From positions 1-26,131 of the forward strand of contig CAXFOB010000014.1 of NCBI GenBank assembly GCA_964004625.1: DNA of 26,131 nt, given 5' to 3'. The notes beneath the pieces are model-generated. The model searched no databases, was not told the DNA's origin, and saw only the letters and a program-made list of their open reading frames with translations. Numbering within the stretch: the stretch's first letter is position 1; the number at the start of each line of letters is the position of its first letter. The stretch comes from GCA-002697625 sp002697625 (GTDB lineage Bacteria > Bacteroidota > Bacteroidia > Flavobacteriales > BACL11). This document shows, piece after piece, positions 23,544-26,131 of this stretch. Both the position numbers and the translations under genes were made by a program.

Positions 23544-23950
23544 TAGTTTTCAATTATATATTCTTCTAGACTGATGGAGCTATTGTTTTCAGATATACTT
23601 ACATGATTAAAAACTGGATGATCGTATGTAATATCATTAACTACAACACTATCTACATAAGTGTAAATGATATAATCTCCTTTTCTTAAATATTGAAACT
23701 TGAAATTTCCATTCCAATCTGTTTCTGTTTTATCATCAAATAAATCATCTTCATTATTAGAATAGATGATAAAAATATCCTTTCCGGATTTAGGATAATA
23801 AGTTGTGTCATTAGATGAGGTTTGCGCATTATATGAAATAGTAAAATAAGTTACCTTACCATTTATTTCTGAACTACCTCCTTCTCCCGCTGGTTTTTCA
23901 CAAGAATAAAAACAAAGAGTCATTACTGTTAAAAATATTATATTTCTCAT
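23543..23950 (-). CDS. Lipoprotein with beta-sandwich-like domain
   Basis: The start chosen is the ATG at 23950, giving 135 residues. An upstream in-frame ATG at 24016 lies within the CotH gene and would hide the signal. MRNIIFLTVMTLCFYSCEKP has an n-region, a hydrophobic core and a lipidation Cys at residue 17. The mature part (SEINGKVTYFTI...GKDIFIIYSNNEDDLFDDKT, DWNGNFKFQYLRKGDYIIYT) has the look of a prealbumin/carboxypeptidase-regulatory-like seven-strand domain. It is probably anchored in the periplasm or at the outer membrane. It sits 2 nt after the CotH stop and shares one base with the VTC start, so it is a component of that operon. Specific role unknown. Confidence 0.75.
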   Translation of the reverse strand: MRNIIFLTVMTLCFYSCEKPAGEGGSSEINGKVTYFTISYNAQTSSNDTTYYPKSGKDIFIIYSNNEDDLFDDKTETDWNGNFKFQYLRKGDYIIYTYVDSVVVNDITYDHPVFNHVSISENNSSISLEEYIIEN

Positions 23951-23952
23951 AA

Positions 23953-26131
23953 TTATTGTTTTATAAATTTGACAACAGATTTGCCTGATTTCACAAAATA
24001 TATCCCACTCTTCCAATCAGCAATATTTATTGAATTAACATTCTCTGACTTAAAAACACTCTCCCCAATTATATTAAATACTTCTAATGTTGTTGCAGAA
24101 GTTCCTAAGATATAAATTCTATTATTTGATGGATTTGGATAAACTCTCATTTCTGAAAGTATTGTAAAATTATTATCCGATGCTACAGTATTATTACTTA
24201 AATTTTGAGAATGAAGTTGATTAACAAAAGGACCATAACCATTTGGAACTCTTGCATATGCAATATCGGAATTCATATTTACAAAATGTACAGCATCGAT
24301 AACAACACCACTAGGGTCGGACAGATAAACTTCTTCTTGATCTGCTGAAAGTCTATAAGTTGTATGTAATCCACTTTGTGATGTTCCAGCAGTATCACAC
24401 CAAATAATTAAGTAATCATTTGGTTGAATTGAAACATTTGGAAAAGACCATTTTGTAAGATCATTTTCATTATCAGAAAGATAAAAACCATTTAAATTAA
24501 TTGTGTTATTTCCCCCATTATATAATTCTACCCAATCATCAAACTCCCCACTTTGATCAGAAACAGACGAAAAATTTGCAGCCATGATCTCATTAATCAC
24601 CAGACCACTAACTACAGGTATCTGATGAAATTCTTTCTCAGCTCTTTCTGGAGAAAAAATACCCGCGTTATTGTTTTCTGAATAAATATAATACTGAACA
24701 TCACGGGCATCTACATCAATAGTAGATCCATAAACACCATCACCAGCAATACCATCACCATGGTTTCCGTCATCATACATTTGTACCTTCTGAAATTTTT
24801 CTGAAAACTTAAACCTATAACCTAAATATACATAATTTGCGTCCGTAATCTGAGCTGTAATATTAATAGTAGTGTGAGGTAAAACATTAGTAGGGTTTGA
24901 CGAAATATTAGAAATTATAGGTGGTTGAAAAGAAAACTCATTAAGTGATGCTAAAAAAGAAACTCTTGAGTCCATTAATTCAGATATACCCACTACAGGA
25001 TTAGATCCTACAGATGAATTAAGATTATCTGTAAACTGGACATAACTATAAAATGTATTTGGATCTGAACTTACATAAGAAGAAATGATAGATTGTAAAT
25101 TTGAAGCTATATTAATATAAGAATTATTTGTAAATTTCTCATTCATAATTGTTCGCATGTGAGCTACATACATTTTTCTATAGCGTTCATTAGCAAATAT
25201 TTGAGAAGTTAATTTATTTTTAGGATCATTAAATTTATGAAAAATATCCAAATCTTGTAAATCACTAACAGATACTGGTGAAGACAATCCATTAGTAAAT
25301 GATCCAAATGACATATTCATATCCCATAATATAGGTGAGAATCTCCCATTATTGTCCTTAAATAAATAAAAATTATGTGGGATTGAATTAATAGGACCGT
25401 CTAAACATACTGTTAAATTTTCTAAGGCCATCATCCATAATGTCCGGTCAATATCCATGACATTTTCAATACTTGTAAAATGATTGTTAAATGTATCCAA
25501 AAAATTACCTAATTTCCACCAATCATTTGAAGACTGCATTTCATACGCTCTTTGATAGCAATTTGTATCATTATAATATTCTAAAATCCCTAATTGTCCA
25601 CCACATCCACTTATTGAAAACCCTGTATTTTCCACCTTAAAAAAAGGTCCTTTTCTCTCATAAAAATTTTCATTGGTAAAATCATCATCAATAGACTGAA
25701 CACAAGTATATAATCCCATTAGATTGCCATTAATATATACATTAGCGTATGTTGCTTTTGGAGCGGGCATATATTCTCTAGCTATTTGATAAGATAATAC
25801 CTCCCTTACAAAACTAGGGTCCCGAAAACCATTAGATAACTTTAAAACATTATATCCATCAATAGATTGTCCGTTATTAATATAATCTAGTTTTATATTT
25901 AGAGGGTTCTTTGTATTATTTACATTATAAGAACTATTTCCTTTATACTTTATACCAACATCCTGATCGGCAATTCCATCTATTAAAATTGAATCAGCTA
26001 TTAACCTTTGGCCAGTATTGTTAGAATAATATTGATCTAGTGTATCATCCCAATTTGGTTCATTAAAAAAGATTTCAATAGTTCGAACTCCTAAATCAAA
26101 TACATCTTGAGAAAAAGATGAAAAAGAATAG
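23953..26131 (-). CDS. CotH kinase family protein with lamin-tail and T9SS sorting domains (5' end beyond window)
   Basis: The reading frame is open to the right edge, so 725 residues are visible. The first ones (YSFSSFSQDVFDLGV) look like the end of a signal peptide, so only the start codon and a few residues are missing. The CotH domain runs to about residue 390. It has GIKYKGNSSYN, KNPLNIKLD, YANVYINGNLMGLYTCVQSI, PFFKVENTG and the metal-binding ILWDMNMSFGSF (about 268). A lamin-tail domain follows (about 508-635, with NEIMAANFSSVSDQSGEFDD and WVELYNGG), then a type A T9SS sorting domain (MRVYPNPSNNRIYILG ... KSGIYFVKSGKSVVKFIKQ). CotH proteins are atypical secreted kinases. This one should be exported by SecYEG and the T9SS to the cell surface. 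It leads the VTC-DUF4956 operon. Confidence 0.92.
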   Translation of the reverse strand, partial: YSFSSFSQDVFDLGVRTIEIFFNEPNWDDTLDQYYSNNTGQRLIADSILIDGIADQDVGIKYKGNSSYNVNNTKNPLNIKLDYINNGQSIDGYNVLKLSNGFRDPSFVREVLSYQIAREYMPAPKATYANVYINGNLMGLYTCVQSIDDDFTNENFYERKGPFFKVENTGFSISGCGGQLGILEYYNDTNCYQRAYEMQSSNDWWKLGNFLDTFNNHFTSIENVMDIDRTLWMMALENLTVCLDGPINSIPHNFYLFKDNNGRFSPILWDMNMSFGSFTNGLSSPVSVSDLQDLDIFHKFNDPKNKLTSQIFANERYRKMYVAHMRTIMNEKFTNNSYINIASNLQSIISSYVSSDPNTFYSYVQFTDNLNSSVGSNPVVGISELMDSRVSFLASLNEFSFQPPIISNISSNPTNVLPHTTINITAQITDANYVYLGYRFKFSEKFQKVQMYDDGNHGDGIAGDGVYGSTIDVDARDVQYYIYSENNNAGIFSPERAEKEFHQIPVVSGLVINEIMAANFSSVSDQSGEFDDWVELYNGGNNTINLNGFYLSDNENDLTKWSFPNVSIQPNDYLIIWCDTAGTSQSGLHTTYRLSADQEEVYLSDPSGVVIDAVHFVNMNSDIAYARVPNGYGPFVNQLHSQNLSNNTVASDNNFTILSEMRVYPNPSNNRIYILGTSATTLEVFNIIGESVFKSENVNSINIADWKSGIYFVKSGKSVVKFIKQ

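Noticed and set aside
1..26131. CRISPR array, tRNA or rRNA genes, insertion sequence, integrase or attachment site
   Set aside because: No regularly spaced repeats, cloverleaf-type sequences, transposase motifs or terminal inverted repeats were seen on either strand by reading; no software scan was possible.

Overview
This A+T-rich window looks like a chromosome segment from a member of the Bacteroidota, most likely the Flavobacteriales. The evidence is taxonomic in several independent ways: promoters carry the Bacteroidota -7 box TAnnTTTG; there is a C-terminal type IX secretion sorting domain, a TonB-dependent receptor with an N-terminal CarboxypepD_reg-like domain, and an HYC_CC_PP protein; and there are families typical of this phylum (DUF6787, DUF4199, DUF2490). 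No tRNA, rRNA, CRISPR array, insertion sequence or phage gene was seen, and gene packing is very tight.

Left part (1-5400). rpmH (bL34) and a DUF6787 membrane protein are divergent. A five-gene minus-strand operon runs from a DUF4199-like membrane protein through two glycosyltransferases (GT2 polyprenol-phosphate type, then GT4) and a YwqK/MORN-like repeat protein to mnmA (tRNA 2-thiouridylase). The small SRP RNA gene sits at about 5300-5400 on the plus strand with a clear promoter. It converges on recG (5408-7507, minus).

Middle part (7600-17400). A DivIC/FtsB-type division protein overlaps a 997-residue methylmalonyl-CoA mutase in which a shortened small-subunit-like region is fused in frame to a complete catalytic large subunit. 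On the minus strand follows a probable metal/sulfur homeostasis region: a four-helix membrane protein, a response regulator and histidine kinase, a rhodanese, a TauE/SafE permease, then a separately promoted pair of a Cys-rich HYC_CC_PP protein and a TonB-dependent receptor with a CELEKAACC motif. A small unknown protein and ornithine aminotransferase lie upstream.

Right part (18600-26131). rlmD (23S rRNA m5U methyltransferase) is followed by two tiny membrane proteins and a Sua5/YciO/YrdC protein, joined by two exact TAGATG stop/start junctions. Converging on them is a minus-strand operon: CotH-type kinase with lamin-tail and T9SS domains (5' end outside the window), lipoprotein, VTC-type polyphosphate polymerase domain, DUF4956 membrane protein, DUF2490 outer-membrane-like protein, cytidine deaminase. 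Every junction in it is 2 nt or less, or overlaps. Its products are predicted to cover the cytoplasm, inner membrane, periplasm/lipoprotein layer, outer membrane and cell surface. It is the best candidate in the window for a poorly described multi-protein system, perhaps polyphosphate or phosphoryl handling across the envelope (inference).

Other points of note are the fused mutase, a recurring 4-nt distance between the -7 box and the start codon at four genes (predicting leaderless mRNAs), and convergent gene ends that leave no room for terminators.
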